The notes beneath the pieces were generated by a model. It worked only from the letters and a program-made list of their open reading frames with translations, was not told the DNA's origin and did no database searches. The translations under genes were made by a program, and so were the position numbers. 64,000 bases of DNA, taken from Monodelphis domestica. Taxonomy: Eukaryota > Chordata > Mammalia > Didelphimorphia > Didelphidae. Below, piece by piece: positions 12,546 to 24,092 of the stretch (within the stretch, counting starts at the first letter, position 1; every line of letters begins with the position of its first letter). Where the stretch lies: contig NC_077231.1 of the NCBI RefSeq assembly GCF_027887165.1, positions 124,510,194-124,574,193 of the forward strand, given 5' to 3'.

Positions 12546-13127
12546 TTATAATGACCATAATAATATATCTACCTTGTATGTCTCAGTTGTGTGATTCTGT
12601 ATCCCCAGAAGTTATCCAGATTCTATTTGTGATGTTTGTACAAGATATATGTACTAATCAACAATCTCTATGGGTTGTTTAGCCAACTGCATATCATAGA
12701 CTGGACAGTAAACAATCTTAATAGATTTAGTTTGGGGTTTTTTCCTGTAGTGTTGATTAAAATAGTTTTGGGTTATTATGTAGAGCTTTGCAATGTCCAG
12801 AGTTTCACAGAATCAACACAAGAAGTCTGAAAGAGGAGAAATATCAAATAATTGGAAAAGTCAGAGACATTTTACTCCTAAAGAAAAAAGGCAATCAAGG
12901 GAATAACTATTCATCTATATATTTACTTTATCTCTTTACCCTGGCATGGGAAATATCTCTGACAAGAAAGAAGAAATTAGTTTTGCAAATAATATTCTAT
13001 CACAAAACACAGTTTTATAATCAATTGAACTGAATGGGGCAGAGAATATGAAATCTTGTTATTCTGTGATTGAATAAGATAAATGGCATAAGCTGTAGTT
13101 TAAAAGTTCTCCTTCAAAAGAGTGTTT

Positions 13128-13340
13128 GCAGGGGGCAAATAGATGGTTTAGTGGATTAAGTGCCAGGGCTAGAAGCAGAAGGTCCTGAGTTCAAATTTGA
13201 CCTCAGACACTTCTTAGCAGTGTGACTCTGGGCAAATCGCTTAATCCTCATTGTGCACTCCTTACTATTCTTTAGCTTTAGGACCAATACAGAGTATTGA
13301 TTCTAAGACAGACAATAAGGAATTTTTTTAAAGAAATTTT
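13128..13340 (+). repeat. SINE1-type
   Basis: 'gggggcaaatagatggttta', 'gaaggtcctgagttcaaat', 'gggcaaatcgctta' and a terminal A/T run. Diverged copy. Confidence 0.82.
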
Positions 13341-15984
13341 TTATGAGTGTCTACTATATGTAAGATAATTTTTAAAATCCATTAATGGATGAAACAACAG
13401 AATTAATCATTTGACGATCCTCTTCTCTGGTTATTAATATCAAGCAATGCATGTGTAATTGAAGGGCTGCCATAGAGGAGGTAGTCCTTAGAACCCACTT
13501 AAATTTGCCCTTCCTGGTGAGTTATACAAAGCACATGCAAATATCCTGAATTGTGATGTGACAATTATTCTAATTCACTATGGAATTGAAAGAACTAATG
13601 ACTCAGGATGTAAAGAACCAGATCTGGGTTCACATACAGAAGGGACAATATTGATCTCTCAGTTTCCTCCTAACTCATAGCTCCCATTAGTTGTCAGTTG
13701 GGAAAGTGACAGAAAGGTGCATTCTCCCCCCCCCCCAATCCCTTGAATCTGTGAACACATGGTACCTCTGTTTCTTTCATAATTATTCTTCCCTGATCTT
13801 AGGCAAGCAAGAATTCAGAGAAAGAATCGACCATATTAAAACCTTGTGAACTTTGATGGCTCTTCTGACCCAGAAGTCCCATTAGCAACTGAAGTCAATA
13901 GTAGCTTCTACCAGAGACAGTACCAATGGCCAACCAGAGAAGAAGAGCATGCCAATGAATTAGGGAAGAAAGATGTCTGAAGACAGCAACAGCTTCAGGG
14001 ACCATGACTTCTTGCAATGGAGACAAGTTCAACATTAACTTTAGAAAGAAAAGAATATTTGCCTTTAAAAGCCAGTAGAGCTATAACTTTAGAGGAATTC
14101 ATGAGGACTATGAAAGAAAAAAAAAGGAACTTCAAGATTCAGGAATTGGGAGGTACCCCGTTGGCCACATGGCTTCTCTAAATGTATGCCTTAGTACTTT
14201 GTACATTAAGTTTGAATCCACTCTCCATACCGGTCTTGTATATAGAAAGAGAAAATGCATTCTCAGGTTGAGAGGAATGCCTTGTTACAATTGTTCTTGC
14301 TATACATACTGAGTAAATACATTTTCTAGATGTTCATTGAATTCAACTAGTTAATTGGAAAAAAAAACAATAATTGAAAGCTACATTGAGGAGAGAGGTA
14401 GTCATTGACTTCTGGGAACTCAATCCCAAATTCAAGTGCCCATTTGGGAAGGAGTCCTTGGATTTGAGATTGAGATAAAGGGTAACCCAAAGTATTTGCC
14501 TCAGTCTTCAGATGTGACCAGCACAAAACCCAAATTTAAGAAAGATCCTTTATAGATATTAATAAATCCTAACTCTTCCTGTTTACAGTTGTATTTGTTG
14601 AATTGAATGTGATGGGGAAAACGACTATTCATTTCATCCTGCATGTGAAAAAGGCTACTCAGAATGTTATTACCCTTCTTTAGTACAGAAAAAAACAATA
14701 GTAAAATAAGCAGTCAGCTTTTTCAAAGAATTTACCATTCTCCTGCCATTCTTGGAACTCTGGAGTTATTCCATATGCCTGATAGCATAAGAATTAGTGG
14801 GGTGGGATGCAGTAATGTTCATTATGATAGTTCTCTCTTTACAACATTCCCCCCCCCCCCCACTCCACTGCCATTGCCATTTTTTGAAAAACAAACTTCA
14901 GGAAAACCCAGTGATCTTATTTTTAGCAAAATTTCTGTCGAGGGACCCTCTTTGAACATCTGGATGCTACCATCTGGAAGCCACTCTTCATGGGAACAAT
15001 AAAGTAAGGTTTCATTCTGGCTAGAAAGAGAAGCAGAAATATTCCCCGAAGTAACCTCATCGATGCCTTATTCCTATGTGCTAGAGGCAAGGTACACACA
15101 GACACTAGCAGTATTTTTGGACATCGGTGAGATTGCTCAACTTGATACCTTTTTACATTCTATATAAGGTAGAATCAACAGTGTGGGTGAAAGTGTGGTC
15201 TTTGGAGGATTCAACTTCTGCATTTCCTGATTTTTGTTTGTTCACTTTGCTGCCTCCTGTATTACTGGAGTTCTCTAGTGTGTGGAGAAGTTAAGTGAAG
15301 GGTCTACAAACATTTACAGGAATCAATCACTCATCTTCTGCTCAGCAGCTGCCGTGGACTCGTTGTGGGCAAGAGAATCCATTTAATCCATCAAGTGTTT
15401 AATATGTGTGGAGCAGTGTGCTAAGAACTCGAGAAAGGTGATTATGAACAATAGAATTAACTTAGTAGGTGGTGATCATATATCTAACTTTATCCTCAAT
15501 AAATTGATATGTTCAGAAGATAGGATATATCAAAAGACTTTTAATATGTAACTTCTTCCTTTTACCTTTAGCTGTATAATCTGGGGAATAGAAGGAAGCA
15601 GTCAAAGCTCAGTTGCTTTGTGGAAGAAAAATAAAAATAAGACATGGTGACAAAGGTGAAGCAGTCAAAGACAAAGGAATAATAAGAAAGAAACTAAAAT
15701 GGAATGCTCACAAGCTTCTCCTTGTCATTGCTATTGAGTCTATCCCTTATTCTACAAACATTGAACTTGCTATGGCAAGAAATAATCAGAGGTGCCTGCT
15801 TAACAACAAGACACCAAACAGAAAAGATCTAGCTTTTCCCCCAATACCAAGTCTATATCTCATTCTCTGAGAAGGATGAGTCAAATACCAGGTTCAGATT
15901 TTCTGAATCTTCCTCCTCATAAAAGCCCTACTATGTGCAAGATGCATACTATTTGGGAGATATTATATTTTTTGTATTCTTTGG
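13341..15984. other. Intergenic, nothing recognised
   Basis: 2.6 kb with short open frames only; C-runs at about 13726-13735 and 14851-14861. None of the frames resembles a known protein and none has paired splice sites. A short MIR/L2-like scrap is possible near 15380-15440. Confidence 0.35.
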
Positions 15985-16240
15985 TATATAGGTAGCTTCA
16001 TAACGCACAGAGAGGTAAATATGGACTTTAAACATTAGCTGCACAACTTTAGGCGAGTCACTCAGTTGTTGTTTGCCTCAGTTTCCTCATCTGTTAAACA
16101 GGGAAATCTGCACTTGCCCTGTAGCTTTTAATCTTAGAAGAGTTTCCTAGGGTAACATTGCCTGGGTCATACAGCCAGTATGTGTCAGAGGTAGGATGTA
16201 AGCCAAAGCCTTCCAAAATCAAGGTCTACTCTCTATTCAA
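15985..16240 (+). repeat. MIR-type SINE remnants
   Basis: 'aggcgagtcactcagttg' and 'tgcctcagtttcctcatctg' are the MIR core; the following 'gggtcatacagccagta' reads in the opposite orientation, so two fragments may abut. Confidence 0.6.
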
Positions 16241-16261
16241 TAACATTTCTACATAACAATA

Positions 16262-16620
16262 ACAAAATCCAAGAGGAAATAATAGAAAGGGAAATACCAT
16301 TCCAAATCACTACTAAATGCATAAAAAATATTTGGGGCTTAATCTACTAAAGCATGCAAAGTACTTATGTTAAATCAATTATAAAGCTTTACTTAAGAAC
16401 AAAAATAACTTAAATAGCTGGAGGAATACTTGGTGTTCACGCCAAAGTTAATTTACAGTTTTAATGGTATGCTAATCAAATTATCAAATGGAAATTTTAA
16501 ATAATTTGATAAAATGACATAATATATTTGGGGAAACAAAAGATCTAGAATACCAAGGTAAATAATGAAAAAATATGGTTAAGTGAATAAGATTTTCACA
16601 TCCCAAATTATACTTTCCAA
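16262..16620 (+). repeat. Old L1 ORF2 fragment
   Basis: Translates piecewise to L1 ORF2-like text, e.g. EIPFQITTKCIKNIWG and WGNKRSRIPR-type words that parallel the full-length L1 at 31060-31370. Frameshifted and stop-laden. Confidence 0.6.
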
Positions 16621-16655
16621 ATTTCTTCCCTTCCTCTCTCTCTTCTTCCAGTGTG

Positions 16656-17816
16656 GTATAAAAAGGAATTCTTTATTCTTTTTTTTTTTTTAATTTAAAG
16701 GGGGGACCTGGAGGTCCTCTTACCATAGAGATATGTAGGGATTAACCAGCTCACAATGAAAGGAAGTAGAAAGCAGAGAGACAGGAAGTGAGGTAAAAAG
16801 GGGATATATAAGGGGCCAGTAGCAGTTGGATGTGGGGGATAGGGGGGAGTCAGTTGTTGACAGTGTGAAGATTGGATTTAGCTATCTCCTGATTGTAACA
16901 ATGAAGATACTCTCTTTAACAAAATCAGGAATGTCTACACCCATACTTAAGGATTAAGTATCTAGGAGGATGGTCTTTGATAGACATGTGCAGAAACAGC
17001 TGACAGACCCCAGGGCTGTCCTAAGTCAAGCGTAAGCTATCATTGGTACAGAGGAGACGCAGTAGAGTGATGTAAAACCATCTATATAGGGCGTGTCACT
17101 TCCTCTCTTCAGTCTTTTTCCCCGGAGAGGTGTCTCTGGCTGGTCATTTCCTTTGAGCAGGCCTGGGCGCCAGTTGGATCCTGGAACTCAAACCTGGAGG
17201 AGCTCCCTCAGACAGCTTCCTTGAGACGGTCATGTACGTGGTAGGTGATAAGACTGACTCCCTTTACCCTTGGCTCTCAGGGGAGGCCCCTTGGCCAAGG
17301 CCTTGAACTCCTGCCTGGCTCAGCCTGAGCTGGAGCAGTTTAAATTAACGCTTTTCCTCTCTCTCTTCTCTTTAATTCCTTCTCACTATATTAATTAAAA
17401 TCACCATAAATTTCTAGCTGACTTGGATATTTTATTTGGGATATCCCATGGAGACCAATAACTAATTTAGATTTTAAGTCACAATGCTAAAATTATCCTT
17501 TACAACAGTTAGGTGCTGGCAGTTGAGGGGAAGTTGGCTGCTTGGAGTGGTTGACATTTAGTTGCTAAAGCCTTCTCAGTAAACTCAGGCTCACCTTTTA
17601 TATTCCAGCAACTAAATACCAACCACCAACCCAACATACTCCCAGCAGCCAACTTTCCCACAGCTGTCCCTTTAATATCCCCTTCTTACCTCACTTCCTG
17701 TCTCTCTAGTTTCTATTTCCTGGCACTGTGGGTTGGTTAATCCCTACACATCTCTGTGGTAAGAGGACCTCCAGGTCTTCCATTAAATTAAAGAAATTAA
17801 AGAATTCCTTTTTATA
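16656..17816. mobile_element. Long inverted-repeat (foldback) element interrupted by a solo LTR
   Basis: The left arm (about 16656-16863) is matched, reverse-complemented, by the right arm (about 17640-17816). Shared landmarks are 'tataaaaaggaattcttt', 'gacctggaggtcctcttacca', 'tgtagggattaacca' and 'gagagacaggaagtgaggta'. With the LTR removed, the inner parts 'agttggctgct' ... 'tttagttgct' also mirror each other around a spacer of about 35 bases (17570-17603). Size without the LTR is about 515 bases. 'gtgg' flanks both ends and TATA lies at both tips, so the target duplication could be GTGG, TATA or TA. No transposase inside; the family is not recognised. Confidence 0.8.
16864..17504 (+). mobile_element. 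Solo LTR of an endogenous retrovirus
   Basis: 641 bases starting TGTGAAG and ending TTTACA, flanked by the 4-base duplication 'acag' (16860-16863 and 17505-17508). A TATA-like 'ctatatagg' lies near 17086 and an ATTAAA polyadenylation word near 17394, in the right U3-R order. A 4-base duplication suits a gammaretrovirus-like (class I) element. No coding region and no second LTR in the window. Confidence 0.75.
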
Positions 17817-17834
17817 GTGGCAAGGGATATGACA

Positions 17835-18425
17835 CAAGTCATACATGTTTCCATATTCATGTGAAAGAAGACACATATCACACATATAAGAAAATACTCA
17901 TGAAGGAAAAAAAGTAAAAATGGTATGCTTTAATTTGCATTCAGACTATTATTTCCTTTTATGGTGATGGATAGACTTTTTCATCATAAGACACTTGGAG
18001 TAGTCTTGGATCCTTGCATTGCTGATTATAAAATTCATCATTATTCAATATTGATGTTTCTGTATACAGTGTTCTTCTAGTTCTGCTCACTTCATCCTAC
18101 ATCAATTCATACAATTCCTTCCAAATTGCTTTCCAGAATGATTGTATCATCAGTTCACAGCTCCACCAACAGCATATTAGCATCACTGTTTTCCATATCT
18201 CCTCTTACATTTATCATTTTTCTTTTTTGTCATATTAACCAAGTTGAGAGGTCTGCAGTGTTTCCTCAGAGTTGTTTAAACTTACGTCTTTAATCAATAC
18301 TGATTTAGAGCATTTTTTCCTTATGACTATAAATAGTTTTAATTTCTCCACCTGAGAACTACCTGTTAATAACTTTTGATCAGCTAAATCAGTTAAATAA
18401 GTACTTGGGGTTTTTATCTACTGTT
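17835..18425 (-). repeat. L1 3' part, minus strand, old
   Basis: Reverse complement gives 'gtgaactgatgatacaatca', 'atgcaaattaaag'-type tail words and the 'gagcagaactagaagaacac' segment that occurs near the L1 3' end. Decayed. Confidence 0.7.
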
Positions 18426-19819
18426 TGTTTTTTACTACATTAAAAAAATTATTAACCTCCATTTTCTTGAGGTTTGAGTCAAATTTTCACCCTCTGTACC
18501 CCCTCTCTGAGTTGGCAAGCAATCTAATGTAGATTTTTAAATATAAATTGTACATGTGTAATAGTGTGAAACGTTTATTCATATTATTTCACTTCACATC
18601 ATCCTTTCATGAAAGAGAACTCAAAAGAAAAATAAGTGAAGAAATAAAGTAAAATTTAGTATTGTCTCAGTTTGCATTCAGATTCTGTCAGTAATTTTTC
18701 TGTAGGCAGATGGCATTTTTCATCAGGATTTTCTTGGATCACTGTAGGGATAGCTAAGTTGTTCATAAATGTTCATCTTATAATATTGTTGTTACTGTGT
18801 ACAGTGTTCTCCTGGTTCTGCTCATTTCATTTTGCATCAATTCATGTAAGTCTTTCCAGACCTTTCTTAAATTACCCTTTGCCTCCTTTCTTATAGCACA
18901 GTAGAATTATATTACAATCATAACCACAATTTGTTTAGCCATTCCCCCAATTGATGAGCATCTCCTCAGTTTCCAATTCTTTGCCACCACAAAAAGAGCT
19001 ACCATGAATATTCTTGCACAAACATGACCTTCCCCCTTTTTTTAATCTCTTTAGGATACAGATCAAGTAGTGGTATTGCTGCATCAAAAGGTATACAGAG
19101 TTTTAAACTCTTTGGGCATAGTTCTTAATTGCTCTCCAGATTTGTTAGATCAATTCATAATTCCACCAGCAGTACATGAGTGTCCAAATTTTGCCATATA
19201 CCCTCCAACATTTATTATTTTATTTTTCTATCATATTGGAAAATCTGATAGGTGTACGGTGGTATTTCAGAGTGGTTTTAATTTGTATTTTCTAATCAAT
19301 AGTAATTTAGAACTTTTTTGTATAACCACAGACAGCTATGATTTCCTCAGCTGAAAACTACATATTCATATCCTCTGACCATTTATTGAGAAGTTATTTA
19401 TATCTTTATAAGGCCTTTATCAGAGATAAAAATTATAAAAAGTTTTTTCCCAACTTTCTTCTTTTCTTCTAATCTTGGTTGCATTGGTTTTATTTGTGCA
19501 AAAACTTTTTAGTTTAATATAATCAAAGTTTTCCATTTTCCATCCTATAATCCTCTCTATCTCTTGTTCAGTCATAAATTCTTCCCTTCTCTATAGATTT
19601 GAGAGGTGGATTATTCTTTGTTCCTCTAATATGCTAATGGTAGTATCCTTTGTGTCTAAGTCATGTATCCATTTTGACCTTATCTTGGTAAAGAGTATGA
19701 GATATATACCCAGTTTCTGCCATGCCTTTTTCCAGTTTTCCCAGTGATTTCTTGACCCAAAAGCTTAGATTTGTGGTTTTATCAAATGCTAAATAACTAT
19801 GGTCATTCACCTCTATGTA

Positions 19820-20412
19820 TTGGGTGTATGGGGTGTTCAGGGAGGGGTAGTATCTCTGTCAAGGAGGGCTTGTCGTGCCCTCCTAGGGCAGCTCTCCAGC
19901 CTCTGACCCCCACCTGACACCCAGCTCTCACTTGTGGCTCCCAGTAGCTGCTAGCATGTGGCAGCGGCCACACCCCGGTCAACAGCTTCGACAGGCCGGC
20001 TAAACCTTGTGAGGGTAGCCATCGGGTCGTCGACCCCTGGTGAACCAGGGCTTTGCTCACCCAGCATGTGAAGACTGCTTCAGCTAAACAGACGGAAGAA
20101 ACCAATAAGAAGGTTCAACGGCTGAGAGGGCGACACAGCAAAGCACTGTGGAGTGCTTAGGGCATGTTGGAGCACAAAAGACAACACAGCCATCCAATGC
20201 AGCTGAGGAAGTCTCCAGGTGTAATGACCTTTCATGCCACTGGACCCAGGCTTCCAACGCCGAGAGAGTGGGACTGTCTCTGTGCATCGACTTTTCCATT
20301 TAAATCTCCTTCATGCACAAGTGTCTTTGTGCACACTTATCTATCATAGATGAAAATGCACAAAGACAATCGTCATCCTCAGTTACCGAGAGACTACTAC
20401 TATATACTATTA
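19820..20412 (+). mobile_element. RTE-like retroelement 3' end or RTE-derived SINE
   Basis: G+C-rich block unlike the L1 on either side, which resumes at about 20413 with the L1 text continuing. 'ttcgacaggccggctaaacc', 'agacggaagaaaccaata' and 'ttaaatctccttcatgcac' look like marsupial RTE 3' sequence (recalled); it ends in 'actactacta', the short-repeat tail typical of RTE. The frames in it are not genes. Confidence 0.55.
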
Positions 20413-20656
20413 TGTATCTAATCTACTCTATTGTTCTACAATTCTATTTCACATGTTTTTCATTGATTCCCTTGATGATCTTGATTTTTTGTTCCTTCAT
20501 ATGAAATTTTCTAGTTATATAAAATATTTCTGAGGAGTTCAATTGATATGACACTGAATAAGTAGATTAATTTAGGTAGGATTATCATTTTTATTATTTT
20601 GGCTTGACCAAACCATGAGCAATTAATATTTTTCCAATTATTTAGATCTGACTTTA

Positions 20657-20850
20657 TTTTTTTTAAACCCTTACCTTCTGTCTTGGCCAATACTGCATAG
20701 ACTGTGAAGAGTGGCAAGGGCTAGGCAATGGGGGTTAAGTGACTTGCCCAGGGTCACACAGCTGGGAAGTGTCTGAGGCTAGATATGAACCCAGGACCTC
20801 CCATTTCTAGGTCTGGTTCTCAATCCACTGAGCTACCCAGTTGTCCCCGT
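20657..20850 (-). repeat. SINE1-type, minus strand, inside L1
   Basis: 'cccttaccttctgtcttgg' ... 'agtgacttgcccagggtcac' ... 'tgagctacccagttgtcccc'. Close to consensus, younger than its L1 host. Confidence 0.93.
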
Positions 20851-21751
20851 GACTTTATTTTTGTGAAAAGTGCTTTGTAATTGTGTTCATATAATTCCTG
20901 GATTTGTCTTGGCACGTAGACACCCAAGTATTTTATATTATCTATAATTACTTTAAGTGGAATTTCTTTTTTCTGTCTCTTGTTACTGGATTTTGTTGAT
21001 AATAAAAAGAAATGCTGGTGATTTATACAGATTTATATCTGCAACTTTGCTCAAGTTGTTAATTATTTCAACTAGTTTTTAGTTGACTAGTACTTTCTAA
21101 GTATATCATCATACTATCAACAAAGAGTGAGAGTTTTGTTTTTTCATTGTCTATTCTAATTCCTTTACTTTATTTTTCTTCTCTTTTTGCTTTAGCTAGA
21201 TTTTCTAGTACAATATTTAATAATACTGGTGATAATGGGCATCCTTGCTTCACCTCTGATCTCTGATTGGGAAGGCATTTAATTTATCCCCATTACAGAT
21301 AATGCTTGCTGATGGTTTTATATTACCATTAATTCCTATGTTCTCTAGTGTTTTTAATAGGAATAGGTGTTGTATTTTGTCAAAAGCTTTTTTTCCATCT
21401 ATTGAGATAATTATACGATTTCTGTTGGTTTTGTTACTGATGGATTCAAGTATCTGATAGTTTTACTAATATTTTTTAAACCAGCATTTCTAGTCATAGT
21501 GTATAATCTTCATGATGTATTGCTGTAATCTCTTTGCTAGTATTTTATTTAAAATTTTTGCATCAATATTCATTAGCAAGATTGGTCTATAGTTTTCTTT
21601 ACTTTTTGTTCTTCCTAATTTAAGTATTGATACAATATTTGTATTGTAAAAAGACTTTCGTAGAATGCCTTCTTCAGCTATTCTTCTAAATAGTTTGTAT
21701 TGCATTGGGATTAATTGTTTTCTCGATATTTGGTAGAATTCATGGAGAAGA

Positions 21752-22000
21752 TTTTAAAGCATTTCTGATGAAAAGACTAGTCTGAGTAGAAACTTTGAGA
21801 TACAAATACAACTTTCCAGAAAAATCTAGAAAGGTAAACTTAGAGAAATAAGAAAGAGTCTAATGATTTGTGCAACATTCTAATAGAAGAAGATGAAACA
21901 AGGGCTCGTTCATAATTTTAATGTCTTCAAAGAGGACTTAGAGAGTTAAAGAAGAAATCAGAAGACCTAGGAGAAGAAATGAATTGGTTTTGTTTAGAGT
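21752..22000 (+). repeat. L1 ORF1 end and spacer fragment, plus strand (tentative)
   Basis: 'aagcatttctgatgaaaaga' ... 'gaaactttgagatacaaata' parallels the end of ORF1 in the full-length L1 (28059-28130), but in the opposite orientation to the L1 segment immediately to the left. Confidence 0.5.
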
Positions 22001-22364
22001 TTGGAGAGGTAAAAGAAGGGAGGTTAAAAACAATACATTAGTATCGAACAGAGCACCAGAAAAAGGAGATGAAATTTGCAATTTCTCATAACTAGTGCAT
22101 GAAAAGAAGCATAAGTATACCTGTGTGTGTATGCAGGAAGAGATACAAGAGTGAGCAACAGGCGAACTTTGCTTTTATTTGATGTAGAAATAGGTAAGGA
22201 AGATTGAAAACACATACAATTTGGTGTAAAAAATACATAAACAGCAGCATAATAAACAGGAAAAGGGAGAGAAATCATCACAAACTAAACAAACGTATTG
22301 ATTCTGAAGAGGGAATAAGAAAGGTTAGGGACATATGAGGATAGAAAAAAAAGATTACCAACCA

Positions 22365-22620
22365 TATCTCTAGAGGACCTTTGATGAAGAGCGTTACCTG
22401 CCTCCTAACAAAGAAAATACAATTTGAAAAGACATATTTTTGGACATGACCACTGAGTGAATTTAATTTGATTGACTGTACTTATTTGTTATAAGAAGAG
22501 AACAAAAGGAAAAAAGCAAGAGGAAGCACAGATATATTTAACAATTTGAAAAGTATTTTGAAAAAAGAAAAAAATAAGTTGAAGAATTTGTTACACTTTT
22601 TTTAAAAAAAGCAAATGCAA
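22365..22620 (+). repeat. L1 3'UTR fragment, plus strand
   Basis: 'acctgcctcctaacaaagaa' ... 'tttttggacatgaccactga' ... 'gactgtacttatttgttata' matches the order of the old L1 3' end seen also at 34290-34440. Confidence 0.55.
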
Positions 22621-22884
22621 TGAAATGGAGATTCGCAATTCTCTTTTTGTATTCTGTGAATGAAAAATCTCTTTTTTGGTGTTCAAGTTCCAAATAATTT
22701 TGTATTGTTTCATAGAAAACTCATTTTTTAATCCCTAAGATGTTGATTAAGGAAAAGAAATAAAGATAGATGTGAGTCATTTCCCCCACAAGGGATTTAA
22801 TGTTTGGGTAATAAAGCAAGTAAGGAGAAATGAATATACCTTGAAACCTTTAGACTTCTTATGAAAGTTTTAAAACTAGGGCTT

Positions 22885-23070
22885 TGGAGAGCTAGGTGGC
22901 ACAATGGATAGAACACAGACCTGGAGGAGTTGGAAGGATTTGGATTTCAAATCTGGCCTCAGATACTTCCTGCCTGTGTGACCCTAGGCAAGTCACTTAA
23001 TCCTGTTTACCTAGCCCTTGCCCTTCTGTGTTAGAGTTGTTACTAAGATAGAAAGTAAGAGTTTTTAAGG
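22885..23070 (+). repeat. SINE1/CORE-type SINE
   Basis: 'agctaggtggcacaatggat', 'ctggcctcagatacttcc', 'ccctaggcaagtcactta' and 'tactaagatagaaagtaag'. Confidence 0.88.
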
Positions 23071-23194
23071 ATGACATCATAATAGATAACAGCTAATTTT
23101 TTTACAAGGTGCCCCATGAGATTTAGTGCAGTTTTTAGCTGTTAAAGTTTGAAATGCACTGAGACTTTTGGAACTCTCTTTTATTATTTTAAGC

Positions 23195-23440
23195 CTTGCA
23201 AAATCCTTTACATACATTATTTCATTTGATCCTCACCACAGCATTTGAACAGAAGTATTACAAATATCTTTATTTCCATTTTACAGATGCAAAAATAAAA
23301 ATGAAGGTTAGAGAAGTTAAGTGATTTACCCATGGAAGTAGCAGCTAGTAAGTGCTAAAAGCAAAATTTAAACCCAAGTCTCTATTGACTCCAAGGACAT
23401 GATCTTTTTCACATCATATTGCATCCCTAGACTCACAGAG
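23195..23440 (-). repeat. MIR-type SINE, minus strand
   Basis: 'atttcatttgatcctcacca', 'ccattttacagatgcaaa' and 'gtgatttacccatgg' is the reverse-MIR order. Confidence 0.7.
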
Positions 23441-23911
23441 GACAATAATAGAGAAGTTAACAGTTTACAATTTACAAATGTTGTTAGAACTTATGTTTAC
23501 TCTTTTGCTTCCCTTCCTGCTTAATTTTTGTCTTCTCCCTCTGAATCTTGTTATTAACTAAGTTTTGAGTTCATAGCTATAAAACTGGTTTGTGGGCAAG
23601 GTTGCTATTTCCCACCCTTTGAAATTCTATTTCTAAAGCTCTCATTATGGTGTGAGTCTAGGGAATAAGCAAGGAATCTTCTTCCTGTGCCTAACACTTA
23701 ATTGTCTTCAGATCTTACCATCAATTAATTAACTAAGAACTTAGAAAGTTCATCTTGTTCTTAGACACTAAGTAAGAAAGGACTCCTTTATCTGGACTTC
23801 AAAGATGCCTTTCCTCTTGGATTTCTTTCTCATCCTAGTTATTCTTTAAAAACTAACTTGCCTTCTTTACACTACTTTAAGATCCCTATTCTGGGTGGAC
23901 TTCTTTCTTTT
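23441..23911. other. Intergenic, nothing recognised
   Basis: No feature recognised on either strand. Confidence 0.4.
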
Positions 23912-24092
23912 AGCCCTTACCTTCTGTCTTAGTGTCATTTCTAAGACAAAAAAAAAAGTGTCAAGAGCTATGCAATTAGGGATAGGAGATTTGCCCAGGG
24001 TCGCATAGCAAGGAAGTATCTGAGGCCATATTTGAACCTAGGTCCTCTTGACTCCAGACCTGGCACTCTATCCACTAGGCTACGTAGCTACC
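23912..24092 (-). repeat. SINE1-type, minus strand
   Basis: 'agcccttaccttctgtctta', 'gatttgcccagggtcgcata' and 'ctatccactaggctacgtag'. Confidence 0.88.

Larger units (their letters stand above)
18430..21750 (-). repeat. 5'-truncated L1, minus strand, interrupted twice
   Basis: From right to left: reverse-transcriptase segment ([20 protein letters not shown] at about 21510-21610), then further ORF2, the 'WLNKLW'-like region near 18930, and the 3' segment with 'gagcagaaccaggagaac' near 18800. Broken by an RTE-like insert (about 19820-20412) and a SINE (20657-20850). Confidence 0.85.

Noticed and set aside
19803..20299. Two minus-strand frames of 71-100 residues
   Set aside because: They lie in the G+C-rich RTE-like insert within L1, with no homology to a known protein that I can see.
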